This document shows positions 5,788 to 13,105 of a stretch of DNA of 16,925 nt, one piece after another (positions within the stretch are counted from its first letter, which is position 1; every line of letters begins with the position of its first letter). The DNA lies in contig CAWIUB010000049.1 of the NCBI GenBank assembly GCA_963839175.1, positions 1 to 16,925 of the forward strand. Reading direction: 5' to 3'. The translations under genes and the position numbers were made by a program. The notes under the pieces are model-generated. The model was given only the letters and a program-made list of their open reading frames with translations. It had not been told where the DNA came from and searched no databases. This stretch comes from CAWIUB01 sp963839175. Lineage in GTDB: Bacteria; Actinomycetota; Actinomycetes; Mycobacteriales; Jatrophihabitantaceae.

Positions 5788-7470
5788 GTGGCTCAGTTCA
5801 TTTACACAATGCGCAAGGTGCGCAAGGCGGTCGGCGACAAGCTGATCTTGGACGACGTGACGCTGTCATTCCTGCCGGGAGCGAAGATCGGCGTGCTCGG
5901 CCCGAACGGGGCAGGCAAGTCGACGGTGTTGAGGGTCATGGCCGGACTCGACCACCCCTCGAACGGCGATGCTGTGTTGTCGCCCGGCTACAGCGTCGGC
6001 CTGCTGCAGCAGGAGCCACCGTTGCAGGAAACCAAGACCGTGCGGGAAAACGTCGAGGATGCAGTCGCCGAACTGCGCGGCTGGCTGTCGCGATTCGAGG
6101 CGGTGTCAGCGGCGATGGGGGAGCCCGATGCCGACTTCGACACGCTGCTCGGCGAGCAGGGTGACCTGATGGAGAAGATCGAGCACGCGAACGGCTGGGA
6201 ACTCGACAGCCGCATCGAGCAGGCCATGGACGCTCTGCGCTGCCCGCCCGGGGACGAACCTGTCGACCACCTGTCCGGAGGCGAGCGTCGCCGGGTGGCC
6301 TTGTGTCGGCTGCTGCTCGAACAGCCCGACCTGCTCCTGTTGGACGAGCCGACCAACCACCTCGACGCCGAGAGTGTGCAATGGCTCGAGCAGCACCTGG
6401 CCAAGTACCCGGGCACCATCCTCGCGGTCACCCACGACCGGTACTTCCTCGACAACGTGGCGGAATGGATCCTGGAACTCGACCGGGGTCGCGCATACCC
6501 GTACGAGGGCAACTACTCGACCTACCTCGAGAAGAAGGCCGAGCGGCTGGACGTGCAGGGGAAGAAGGACCAGAAGCTGCAGAAGCGGCTGCGTGACGAG
6601 CTGGACTGGGTGCGGCAGAACGCCAAGGGCCGTCAGGCGAAGAGCAAGGCACGCTTACAGCGCTACGAACAGATGGCCACCGAAGCGGATAAGACCCGCA
6701 AGCTCGATTTCGAGGAGATTCAGATCCCACCGGGCCCTCGGCTGGGATCGGTGGTGGTCGAGGTCAGCCACCTGGACAAGGGCTTCGATGGACGGATATT
6801 GATCAAGGACCTGTCCTTCTCGCTGCCGCGCGGCGGGATTGTCGGAATCATCGGGCCGAACGGGGTTGGCAAGACCACGCTGTTCAAGACGATCGTGGGC
6901 CTTGAGCAGCCCGACTCCGGTGAGGTCAAGGTCGGGGAAACGGTCAAGATCAGCTACGTGGACCAGGAACGTTCCCGGATCGATCCCGCCAAGAGCGTCT
7001 GGCAGGTCGTCTCCGACGGACTGGACCACATCCAGGTCGGTCACGTGGAAGTGCCGTCACGTGCGTACGTGTCGGCCTTCGGCTTCAAGGGTCCAGACCA
7101 GCAGAAGCCGGCCGGGGTGCTCTCGGGTGGCGAGCGAAATCGGCTCAACCTCGCGCTCACCCTCAAGGAGGGCGGCAATCTGCTGCTGCTTGACGAGCCG
7201 ACGAACGACCTGGATGTCGAGACCTTGGGCTCGCTGGAGAACGCCCTGCTCGAGTTTCCCGGCTGCGCGGTGATTACCAGTCACGACCGGTGGTTCCTCG
7301 ACCGGGTAGCTACACACATCCTGGCGTGGGAGGGCACGGACACGAATCCCGCCCAGTGGTTCTGGTTCGAGGGCAACTTCGACTCGTACGAGAGGAACAA
7401 GGTGGAGCGCCTAGGCGCCGAGGCGGCCCGGCCGCACGCCGTGACCTATCGCAAGCTGACCCGCGACTAA
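5788..7470 (+). CDS. ettA: energy-dependent translational throttle protein EttA (ABC-F ATPase)
   Basis: The 560-residue length and whole layout match EttA. Nucleotide-binding domain 1 has Walker A GPNGAGKST (38-46), signature LSGGERRRVALCR (about 162) and Walker B LLLLDEPTNHLD. The linker (P-site tRNA interaction motif) is the charged helix pair TYLEKKAERLDVQGKKD to AKGRQAKSKARLQRYEQM. Domain 2 has GPNGVGKTT, LSGGERNRLNLAL (about 445) and LLLLDEPTNDLD, with catalytic Glu present in both sites. EttA binds the ribosomal E site and gates the first elongation step according to ATP/ADP level. There are no membrane segments. GTG at 5788 is the start (family begins MAQFIYTMRKVRK), with a GAGGA-type RBS upstream. 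It corresponds to M. tuberculosis Rv2477c. Confidence 0.97.
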   Translation: MAQFIYTMRKVRKAVGDKLILDDVTLSFLPGAKIGVLGPNGAGKSTVLRVMAGLDHPSNGDAVLSPGYSVGLLQQEPPLQETKTVRENVEDAVAELRGWLSRFEAVSAAMGEPDADFDTLLGEQGDLMEKIEHANGWELDSRIEQAMDALRCPPGDEPVDHLSGGERRRVALCRLLLEQPDLLLLDEPTNHLDAESVQWLEQHLAKYPGTILAVTHDRYFLDNVAEWILELDRGRAYPYEGNYSTYLEKKAERLDVQGKKDQKLQKRLRDELDWVRQNAKGRQAKSKARLQRYEQMATEADKTRKLDFEEIQIPPGPRLGSVVVEVSHLDKGFDGRILIKDLSFSLPRGGIVGIIGPNGVGKTTLFKTIVGLEQPDSGEVKVGETVKISYVDQERSRIDPAKSVWQVVSDGLDHIQVGHVEVPSRAYVSAFGFKGPDQQKPAGVLSGGERNRLNLALTLKEGGNLLLLDEPTNDLDVETLGSLENALLEFPGCAVITSHDRWFLDRVATHILAWEGTDTNPAQWFWFEGNFDSYERNKVERLGAEAARPHAVTYRKLTRD

Positions 7471-7483
7471 GGACAGGTGCCGG

Positions 7484-7930
7484 TTGGCCCGCTTCGTCGC
7501 CCGCTGCGCCATGCGGTGGTCGGACATGGACGCGTACGGGCACGTCAACAACGCGGCCTACCTCGCGTACCTGGAGCAGGCGCGGGTCGCGATGTTCTTC
7601 GACCGTTACGACGAGTCGTTCGATCGCGGCACAGTGGTAACACATCATGAGATCACGTACTTGCAACCGGTCGTGTACCACCCTGAACCGCTGCGAGTGG
7701 AGATGTGGGTCGACAACGTGCGGGCCGCGTCCTTCCGTGTGCTCTACGACGTGTTCGACGGCGATGCGCGAGCGGCCACCGCCAACACCACGCTGGTCAC
7801 CTTCGACTTCCGCACCGACCGCCCCCGTCGGCTCACCCTGGACGAACGAGCCGTGCTCGCCGAGTACGCCGACGAGCCTGCCGGGAGCCCGCCTGCTGAC
7901 GCGGATGCGCGACGCGCTGGCCGATCGTAA
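7484..7930 (+). CDS. acyl-CoA thioesterase, hotdog fold (4HBT)
   Basis: The 148-residue protein carries the 4-hydroxybenzoyl-CoA thioesterase signature RWSDMDAYGHVNNAAYLAYL, with Asp16 as the likely catalytic residue, and the downstream strands THHEITYLQPVVY and LRVEMWV. It hydrolyses an acyl-CoA; the acyl chain is not predictable. The start is TTG at 7484, 13 bp after the ettA stop, with AAGGACAGG before it; the next in-frame ATG is inside the conserved domain. It is likely co-transcribed with ettA. In mycobacteria the equivalent gene (Rv2475c) is separated from ettA by gdh, which is absent here. Confidence 0.88.
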   Translation: MARFVARCAMRWSDMDAYGHVNNAAYLAYLEQARVAMFFDRYDESFDRGTVVTHHEITYLQPVVYHPEPLRVEMWVDNVRAASFRVLYDVFDGDARAATANTTLVTFDFRTDRPRRLTLDERAVLAEYADEPAGSPPADADARRAGRS

Positions 7931-7948
7931 GAACGCGCCCAACGATCT

Positions 7949-7965
7949 GGCGCCCCTGCTGCGCC
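7949..7965. terminator. hairpin between convergent genes
   Basis: GGCGC-CCCTGCT-GCGCC forms a short 5-bp stem in the 42-bp gap between the thioesterase and alpha-glucosidase stops, where a bidirectional terminator would be expected. The stem is short and GC-rich sequence makes such repeats common. Confidence 0.3.
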
Positions 7966-7972
7966 CTGCGCG

Positions 7973-9595
7973 TCAAACCTTGGCAGTCCGCCGCAGCCAC
8001 ACCCCGGTGTTGGCCGGCAGCACGCCGTCCTCACCGACCGGCGCCGAGGCAAGCACCACCTCGCCGGGTGGCAGCACTGCCGGGCGATCAGTGAAGTTCA
8101 CCGCGACGATCAGGTCCGCGCCGCGACGAAACGCCAGGCTGCCATTCGGCCCCGCTATCCAGCCGAAGTCGCCGTCACGCACCTCGCTCCACGCCGCGCG
8201 CAGCGCGAGCGCCCGCCGGTACAGGACGAGCGTCGAACCGGGATCAGTCAGCTGCGCCTGGACGGTCAGCCGGGCCCAGGACTCCGGCATGGGCAGCCAC
8301 GTCGACGCGCCCGACGTGAAGCCGAACGGCGGTCCGGAGCCAGACCACGGCAGGGGGACCCGCTCGCCGTCACGGCCGCGGTCAGTGTGGCCGCTGCGCT
8401 CCCAGGTCGGGTGCTGCAGCATCGAGTCGGGCAGATCGTCGACGTTGGGCAGCCCCAGCTCCTCGCCGTTGTACAGGTAGACAGCGCCGGGCAGCGCCAG
8501 CTTGAGCAACGCGGCCGCCCGAGCCCGGGCCAGCCCGACGGGTCCACCGCCGTAGCGGGTGACGTGCCGGGGGTTATCGTGGTTGGACAGAGCCCAGGTG
8601 CAGGGGGCCCCGACCTCGGCCATTCCGTCCAGTGAGCGGTCGATGGCCGACCGGAACTGCTCGGCGTTCCAGTCGGCTTTGATCAGCAGGAAGTTGAACG
8701 CCAGGTTCAACTCGTCCGGCCGCACATAGCGCGCGAGTCGTTTGGTGTCGGCGATATACGCCTCGCCAACGGCCATTCGATCCCCGTCATAGGCATCTAG
8801 TACGCGGCGGAAGCCGCGCAGGTAATCGTGCACGTGGTCTTGGTCAAAGCGAGGATCCCTGTCAGAATGCATGCCGCTTTCCGCGAGGTCGGCGAGCACT
8901 GCGCGGTCGATGTCAGGCAGTCCGGTGGGTTTGGCCATGGCGTTCGCGACGTCGACCCGGAAGCCGTCGACGCCGCGGTCGAGCCAGAACCGCATGATCC
9001 GGTCGAATTCAGCCGGCACTTCCGGGTTCTCCCAGTTCAGGTCCGGTTGCTCTGGAGCGAACAGGTGCAGATACCATTGGCCGGGCCGCCCGTCAGCCTC
9101 GACGATGCGGTGCCAGGCCGGCCCGCCGAACGCTGAGGGCCAGTTGTTCGGTGGCAGCTCGCCGTGCTCGCCGCGGCCTTCCCGAAAGATGAACCGCGCG
9201 CGTTCGGGGCTGCCCGGCGGGGTAGCAAGCGCCTCCCGAAACCACGCATGCTGGTCGCTGAAATGGTTGGGGACGATGTCGACGGTGATCCGCATGCCGC
9301 GGGCGTGCACGGCCTCGACCAGCCGGTCGAAGTCTGCCAGGGTCCCGAACATCGGGTCCACGTCACAGGGGTCCGCGACGTCGTACCCGCCGTCGGCCAT
9401 CGGAGATCGGTAGAACGGGCTCAGCCACAACGCGTCCACCCCGAGGTCGGCCAGGTAGCCCAGCCGCGATGTCAGGCCCGTCAGGTCGCCGATGCCGTCG
9501 CCGTTCCCGTCGGCGAAGCTCCTGGGATAGACCTGATAGAAGACCGCAGATCGCCACCAAGGCGCGTCAACGTGCGGCGCGGAAACAGCACTCAT
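7973..9595 (-). CDS. aglA: GH13 alpha-glucosidase / oligo-1,6-glucosidase (AglA)
   Basis: The 540-residue cytoplasmic enzyme (no signal peptide) shows all GH13 regions: WWRSAVFYQVYPRSFADG near the N-terminus, region I DIVPNH (107-111), region II GFRVDVANAM with nucleophile Asp215, region III VGEAY with acid/base Glu278, and region IV ALSNHD with Asp340. The QPDLNWENPEV segment is typical of the oligo-1,6-glucosidase group. Val right after the nucleophile is seen in alpha-1,6-active members, so isomaltose-type substrates are possible (inference). Start at ATG 9595 with GAGGT 7 bases before it; longer in-frame extensions to 9799 overlap the globin gene and are not supported. It lies 86 bp downstream of glbO on the same strand, as in M. 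tuberculosis Rv2470-Rv2471. A LacI-type operator stands 30 bp before the start. Confidence 0.93.
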   Translation of the reverse strand: MSAVSAPHVDAPWWRSAVFYQVYPRSFADGNGDGIGDLTGLTSRLGYLADLGVDALWLSPFYRSPMADGGYDVADPCDVDPMFGTLADFDRLVEAVHARGMRITVDIVPNHFSDQHAWFREALATPPGSPERARFIFREGRGEHGELPPNNWPSAFGGPAWHRIVEADGRPGQWYLHLFAPEQPDLNWENPEVPAEFDRIMRFWLDRGVDGFRVDVANAMAKPTGLPDIDRAVLADLAESGMHSDRDPRFDQDHVHDYLRGFRRVLDAYDGDRMAVGEAYIADTKRLARYVRPDELNLAFNFLLIKADWNAEQFRSAIDRSLDGMAEVGAPCTWALSNHDNPRHVTRYGGGPVGLARARAAALLKLALPGAVYLYNGEELGLPNVDDLPDSMLQHPTWERSGHTDRGRDGERVPLPWSGSGPPFGFTSGASTWLPMPESWARLTVQAQLTDPGSTLVLYRRALALRAAWSEVRDGDFGWIAGPNGSLAFRRGADLIVAVNFTDRPAVLPPGEVVLASAPVGEDGVLPANTGVWLRRTAKV

Positions 9596-9625
9596 CCGGT
9601 TACCTCTTCCGTGATTGTCGGCGTC

Positions 9626-9637
9626 GCAAGCGCTTGC
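9626..9637. promoter_or_regulatory. LacI/GalR-family operator upstream of aglA
   Basis: GCAAGCGCTTGC is a perfect 12-bp palindrome with the central CG typical of LacI-family operators, and this exact core is common before actinobacterial sugar genes. It lies 30 bp before the alpha-glucosidase start, in the glbO-aglA gap. It suggests repression of aglA in the absence of an alpha-glucoside. No LacI gene is in the window. Confidence 0.75.
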
Positions 9638-9681
9638 AGGGGACGGCCGGGCAAAACGGTACGGGACGGCCGCTTGCGCAG

Positions 9682-10179
9682 CTATCCCGGGGTATTGCGC
9701 AGCGAGTCGGCGGCAGCCGTCAAGTAGCGCCACAGCTGTGCGTCGTACTGCGTGGGCAGTTCGAGCATGTCCAGCGCCGCACGCATGTGGCGCAGCCATG
9801 CGTCGCGGGCCGCGATGTTGACCGCGAACGGGGCGTGCCGCATCCGCAGCCGGGGATGGCCCCGCACCTGCGAGTAGGTGTTGGGGCCGCCCCAGTACTG
9901 GATGAGGAACATCCGCAGCCGCTCGGCGGCCGGGCCCAGGTCGTCCTCCGGGTAGATCGCACGAAGCACCGGGTCACTGGCGACGCCGGCGTAGAAGACG
10001 TCGATCAGCCGGCGGAACGTGGGCTCCCCGCCGATCGCGTCGTACAGGGTGGTGGGTGCGCCGGCGGGCTCGGACGATCCGGCGGCCTCGGTCGGCTGGG
10101 CATCTTGCGGCGGCACCCGGTCATTGTCCCGGTGCCCGGGCTGAGCCGCCAGCGAGCCAGGATTGCGGTGGTTTGACAT
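9682..10179 (-). CDS. glbO: group II truncated haemoglobin (GlbO)
   Basis: The globin domain begins about residue 43 (TTLYDAIGGEPTFRRLIDVFY). It carries B10 Tyr63, CD1 Tyr95 (FLIQYWGGPNTYS), proximal His115 (GHPRLRMRHAPF) and the G8 Trp128 (RDAWLRHM) characteristic of GlbO. It binds haem and O2 or NO, and may help deliver oxygen or detoxify NO. The ATG at 10179 gives 165 residues with a Pro/Ala-rich N-terminal extension of about 40 residues and no visible Shine-Dalgarno. GTG at 10116 would give 144 residues, nearer the usual 130 or so. The start is therefore uncertain, the domain is not. Divergent from the HNH gene as in mycobacteria (Rv2470). Confidence 0.93.
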   Translation of the reverse strand: MSNHRNPGSLAAQPGHRDNDRVPPQDAQPTEAAGSSEPAGAPTTLYDAIGGEPTFRRLIDVFYAGVASDPVLRAIYPEDDLGPAAERLRMFLIQYWGGPNTYSQVRGHPRLRMRHAPFAVNIAARDAWLRHMRAALDMLELPTQYDAQLWRYLTAAADSLRNTPG

Positions 10180-10284
10180 AGCCCGGCGAAGGAGCGCGAC
10201 ACTCCCGGGCGCGGGATACCTGCTAACCACGTGCGCGCGAGCGCCGCGTCCGGTTGACTGATGTGCGAACCGGAGGTGGTCGAC

Positions 10285-10821
10285 GTGTCGGGGGCGCTGG
10301 TACTCAACGCGACATACGAGCCGTTGTGCGTCGTCCCGCTGCGTCGTGCCGTCGTTCTGGTGCTGGCCGAGAAGGCCGTGGTGGTCGAAGCGGGCGACGA
10401 GGTGATGCGTTCGCAGAAGGCCGCGATCCAGGTGCCCACCGTCGTCCGGCTCGCGCACTACGTCCGGGTGCCGTACCACCGCGAGGTGCCGCTGACCCGG
10501 CGGGCCGTGCTGGACCGCGACGGCCACGTCTGCGTCTACTGCGGAGTGAAGGCCGACACGATCGACCACGTGCGACCGCGCTCGAGGGGCGGGCAGCACG
10601 TCTGGACGAACGTCGTCGCGGCGTGTGCCCGCTGCAACCATCGAAAAGGTGACCGGCTGATCAACGAACTCGGCTGGCACCTCGGGACTCATCCAAAGCA
10701 GCCACCAGCAACGGTGGCTGTCGTGCTCGGCTGGGCCAAACGCGATCCGGCGTGGCAGCGGTATCTCGCCCTGGACCGGCTGAACAGCCGGCTCGACGCT
10801 CAGGTCGTCCCGGCGTCCTGA
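10285..10821 (+). CDS. HNH endonuclease family protein
   Basis: The 178-residue product starts with SGALVLNATYEPLCVVPLRRAV, the conserved opening of this actinobacterial family. The HNH core comprises CVYCG (zinc Cys83 and Cys86), DTIDHVRPRSRGG (Asp94-His95), Asn109 in WTNVVAACARCN, the second Cys pair, and HRKGDR. It should bind zinc and a metal ion and cut DNA or RNA; the physiological role of the family is unknown. The GTG at 10285 is chosen because GGAGGTGG ends 5 bases before it; the in-frame ATG at 10261 has no RBS. It is the counterpart of M. tuberculosis Rv2469c and diverges from glbO. Confidence 0.9.
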   Translation: MSGALVLNATYEPLCVVPLRRAVVLVLAEKAVVVEAGDEVMRSQKAAIQVPTVVRLAHYVRVPYHREVPLTRRAVLDRDGHVCVYCGVKADTIDHVRPRSRGGQHVWTNVVAACARCNHRKGDRLINELGWHLGTHPKQPPATVAVVLGWAKRDPAWQRYLALDRLNSRLDAQVVPAS

Positions 10822-10832
10822 GCGACGTGCCC

Positions 10833-10838
10833 TACCGT
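10833..10838 (+). promoter_or_regulatory. -10 box of a leaderless promoter for the amidase
   Basis: TACCGT fits the actinobacterial TANNNT -10 element and lies exactly 7 bases before the ATG at 10846, the spacing expected when transcription begins on the start codon. No Shine-Dalgarno precedes that ATG. Confidence 0.55.
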
Positions 10839-10845
10839 GCACGGC

Positions 10846-12276
10846 ATGGGCGAGCTGCATGATCTGACGGCGCTCGAAGCCGCCGCCGCCGTCCGGCGCC
10901 GCGAGGTGAGTCCGGTCGAGTTGGTCGAGCACGTGCTCGACCGGGTGGCCCGCCTCGACGACCAGCTCGGCGCGTTCGTCACCGTCACGGCCGAGGCCGC
11001 CCGGGAGCAGGCCAAACAGGCCGAGCATGACCTCCTCAGCGCCGACGACCAGACACGGCTGCCGCCACTGCTTGGCGTGCCCACGGCGATCAAGGACCTC
11101 AACCTGACCAAGGGCGTGCCCACCAAACTCGGCTCGGCGCTATTCACGGAGTTCGTGCCCGAGATAGACGACTATGTGGTGGACCTGCTGCGCGCGGCGG
11201 GGACGATCAGCCTCGGCAAGACGGCCACCCCGGAGTTCGGCCTGCCCTGCTACACCGAGACAGATATCGGCCCGCCTGCCCGCACCCCGTGGGACATGAC
11301 CAGGCTGGCGGGCGGTTCCAGCGGTGGGGCCGCCGCCGCTGTCGCGGCAGGGCTGGTCCCGATTGCGCAGGGCAGCGACGGTGGAGGATCCATCCGCATT
11401 CCCGCCAGCGTTTGTGGCCTGGTGGGCTTCAAGCCCCCGCGGGGCCGGGTATCGCGCGGCCCGCTGGATATCGACTCGTCCCGGCTCGGGGTGTACGGGC
11501 CACTGGCCCGCACGGTCCGCGACGCCGCGGCGTTCCTGGACGCGGTGGCCATCCCGCAGCCGGGTGACCCGGACCCGTTGCCGCCGCTGCCAGCTGGCGA
11601 AACGTTCCTCGGCTGGTGCGACCGCGAGCCCGGACGCCTGCGCATCGGCCGGTTCATCGACTCGCCGATCGAGAGCGAGATCGACCCGCAGGTGCGCGCA
11701 GCATGGGAACGGACGAGCGCGCTGCTCGCCGGGCTCGGCCATGAGGTCATCGACGTGACCGCCCCCATTCCGCCGGACGCGATCACCTTCTTCGAGTCGG
11801 TGTGGACGGTGGCGGCCTGCTCGATGCCGATCGACCCGGCGCGGGAACGCGAGCTGCGTCCGCTCACCCGCCACCTGCGCGCCCGGGGCGCGGCGGTGAG
11901 CGGACCCCAGTACGCGCAGGCCATCGGGATGCTCGGGCTCTACGCTCGGCAGGGCATCGCGGCGAGTGCGCACCTCGACGCGGTGTTGACACCGACCCTC
12001 GCCCAGCTGCCCCGTCCGATCGGCTGGTTCACGCAGGGCGGCGACCCGGCCGAGGACTTCGAGCGGCAGAAGCGATTCACCCCGTTCACCGCCATCTACA
12101 ACGCGACCGGGCAACCGGCAGTGTCCCTGCCGCTGCACCAGAGCGAGGAAGGACTGCCGATCGGCATGATGCTCGTGGGCCGGCGAGCCGGTGACGCCCC
12201 GCTGCTGGCGCTCGCCGCCCAGGTCGAGGCCGCCGCACCGTGGCGGGACCGGCACCCCGAGATCTGGTCGCGGTAA
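10846..12276 (+). CDS. amidase, amidase-signature family
   Basis: The 476-residue protein carries the complete Ser-cisSer-Lys triad of the amidase signature family. Lys83 is in GVPTAIKDLN, cis-Ser159 in LAGGSSGGAAAAVAAGL, and nucleophile Ser182 in GSDGGGSIRIPASVCGLVGFKP. It hydrolyses carboxamides; the natural substrate is not predictable. It is unlikely to be GatA because no gatC or gatB neighbours it and the C-terminal part differs. ATG at 10846 is chosen over GTG at 10837 since the latter lies within the presumed -10 box. It starts 24 bp after the HNH stop. From memory, this gene is not in the corresponding mycobacterial block, so it seems to be an insertion into a conserved neighbourhood. 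Confidence 0.92.
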   Translation: MGELHDLTALEAAAAVRRREVSPVELVEHVLDRVARLDDQLGAFVTVTAEAAREQAKQAEHDLLSADDQTRLPPLLGVPTAIKDLNLTKGVPTKLGSALFTEFVPEIDDYVVDLLRAAGTISLGKTATPEFGLPCYTETDIGPPARTPWDMTRLAGGSSGGAAAAVAAGLVPIAQGSDGGGSIRIPASVCGLVGFKPPRGRVSRGPLDIDSSRLGVYGPLARTVRDAAAFLDAVAIPQPGDPDPLPPLPAGETFLGWCDREPGRLRIGRFIDSPIESEIDPQVRAAWERTSALLAGLGHEVIDVTAPIPPDAITFFESVWTVAACSMPIDPARERELRPLTRHLRARGAAVSGPQYAQAIGMLGLYARQGIAASAHLDAVLTPTLAQLPRPIGWFTQGGDPAEDFERQKRFTPFTAIYNATGQPAVSLPLHQSEEGLPIGMMLVGRRAGDAPLLALAAQVEAAAPWRDRHPEIWSR

Positions 12277-12312
12277 CGGCATGCCAACGACGCGGGACGA
12301 TCGCCGGTTCGC

Positions 12313-12318
12313 TACCGT
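12313..12318 (+). promoter_or_regulatory. -10 box (TACCGT) before the ctaJ operon
   Basis: TACCGT, identical to the presumed amidase -10, lies 7 bases before a GTG at 12326. Transcription starting there would give ctaJ a 59-base leader that opens with a start codon. It is 37 bp after the amidase stop, so the ctaJ operon would have its own promoter. Confidence 0.45.
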
Positions 12319-12325
12319 GTGCCGG

Positions 12326-12388
12326 GTGATCACAGCCCGCGGACCCAGAGGTTCGTGGCGGGAACGGACATCGGGAAGGCGGCCATGA
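12326..12388 (+). CDS. possible leaderless 20-codon leader ORF overlapping ctaJ
   Basis: From GTG at 12326, exactly at the predicted transcription start, runs a 20-codon Arg-rich ORF (six Arg). Its TGA overlaps the ctaJ ATG (ATGA at 12385-12388). Leaderless ORFs ending at the next gene's start are known in actinobacteria and can couple translation. The ctaJ start also has its own GGGAAGG, so coupling is not required. Evidence is positional only. Confidence 0.35.
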   Translation: MITARGPRGSWRERTSGRRP

Positions 12389-12645
12389 GCATCGTCCAGA
12401 CGGCTCTGGTCTTCGTCGGCATCCCGTTGGCCGTGTTCGCCGTCTTCGCGGCGGCCGTGTACGGGCGCGGCCAGCTGCATCAGCCCAATCGCTACCGACC
12501 CGGCCGCCCGTGGACGTATCCGGCGGTCTGGTACCTGCCGCATCCCGGCAGCATCGATTCCGGACACCCGGCCGGCAACCCGGCGATCGAGGCCGGCCCG
12601 GCTGCGGCGATCACCGCCGAAGGAGGTGCGAGCGGTGAGTGGTGA
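12385..12645 (+). CDS. ctaJ: aa3-type cytochrome oxidase subunit CtaJ
   Basis: This is an 86-residue protein with one N-terminal transmembrane helix (SIVQTALVFVGIPLAVFAVFAAAVY). A polar tail rich in Pro/Arg follows (NRYRPGRPWTYPAVWYLPHP), ending ITAEGGASGEW. The single helix, the RYRPG-W-YPxVWY block and the GGASGxW ending match what I recall of CtaJ, an accessory subunit of the actinobacterial bcc-aa3 respiratory supercomplex. In M. smegmatis it is encoded by MSMEG_4693 in this same neighbourhood. GGGAAGG stands 6 bases before the ATG. The DUF5130 gene overlaps its 3' end by 11 bases, so the two are co-translated. Confidence 0.8.
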   Translation: MSIVQTALVFVGIPLAVFAVFAAAVYGRGQLHQPNRYRPGRPWTYPAVWYLPHPGSIDSGHPAGNPAIEAGPAAAITAEGGASGEW

Positions 12646-13078
12646 CGTCAGCCTGCCGAGGCCGAACGGCCCCGATGCCGGGAAGATCGGCCATGGGCCC
12701 ACTCCGCCCGACCGGGTGCAACCCGGCCCGTTCAACGCACGACAGCTGGCCCGTATCGACGAGGCGCTGACGCTGTCAAGCCGCGAGACCGGCCTGACCT
12801 TCTCGCTGTATGTGGGCGAGCTGGCAAATCCGTCGCGGGCGGCTGCCGAAGGCCTGTTCGGCAAGCTCGGCGGCTTGCGCGAGCCGGTGCTCGTCGCGAT
12901 TTCGCCGGGTCAGCGAGTGCTGCACATTGTCACTGGGACGGACTCGGCACGGCGGCTGCCCAACCGGTCCTGCGCGCTAGCCGCGCTCGGCATGCGCGCG
13001 TCATTCGCGAGCGGCGATCTGACCGGCGGCATCGTCAACGGCCTGCGGATGCTGGCCGACTCCGCCGGAGGCAGGTAG
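12635..13078 (+). CDS. DUF5130 family protein (TPM-domain-like)
   Basis: The 147-residue protein has a Pro-rich start, then FNARQLARIDEALTLSSRETGLTFSLYVGEL, VLVAISPGQRVLHIVTG, and RRLPNRSCALAALGMRASFA with SGDLTGGIVNGLRMLAD. This is the DUF5130 pattern, a relative of the TPM (YgcG) domain, seen in M. tuberculosis Rv2468c. The molecular role is unsettled. From memory, the M. smegmatis neighbour (MSMEG_4692) was found bound to the respiratory supercomplex, which would fit co-expression with ctaJ, but I am not certain. GTG at 12635 is chosen because AGGAGGTG at 12621-12628 lies 6 bases before it. No signal peptide or membrane helix is seen. Confidence 0.85.
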   Translation: MSGDVSLPRPNGPDAGKIGHGPTPPDRVQPGPFNARQLARIDEALTLSSRETGLTFSLYVGELANPSRAAAEGLFGKLGGLREPVLVAISPGQRVLHIVTGTDSARRLPNRSCALAALGMRASFASGDLTGGIVNGLRMLADSAGGR

Positions 13079-13105
13079 CACCCAGGTGCGCAACGCCGCC
13101 GAGTT

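Noticed and set aside
11140..12864. 574-codon minus-strand frame opposite the amidase and ctaJ.
   Set aside because: Arg/Gly-rich composition without any family motif; it is the shadow of well-supported plus-strand genes in GC-rich DNA.
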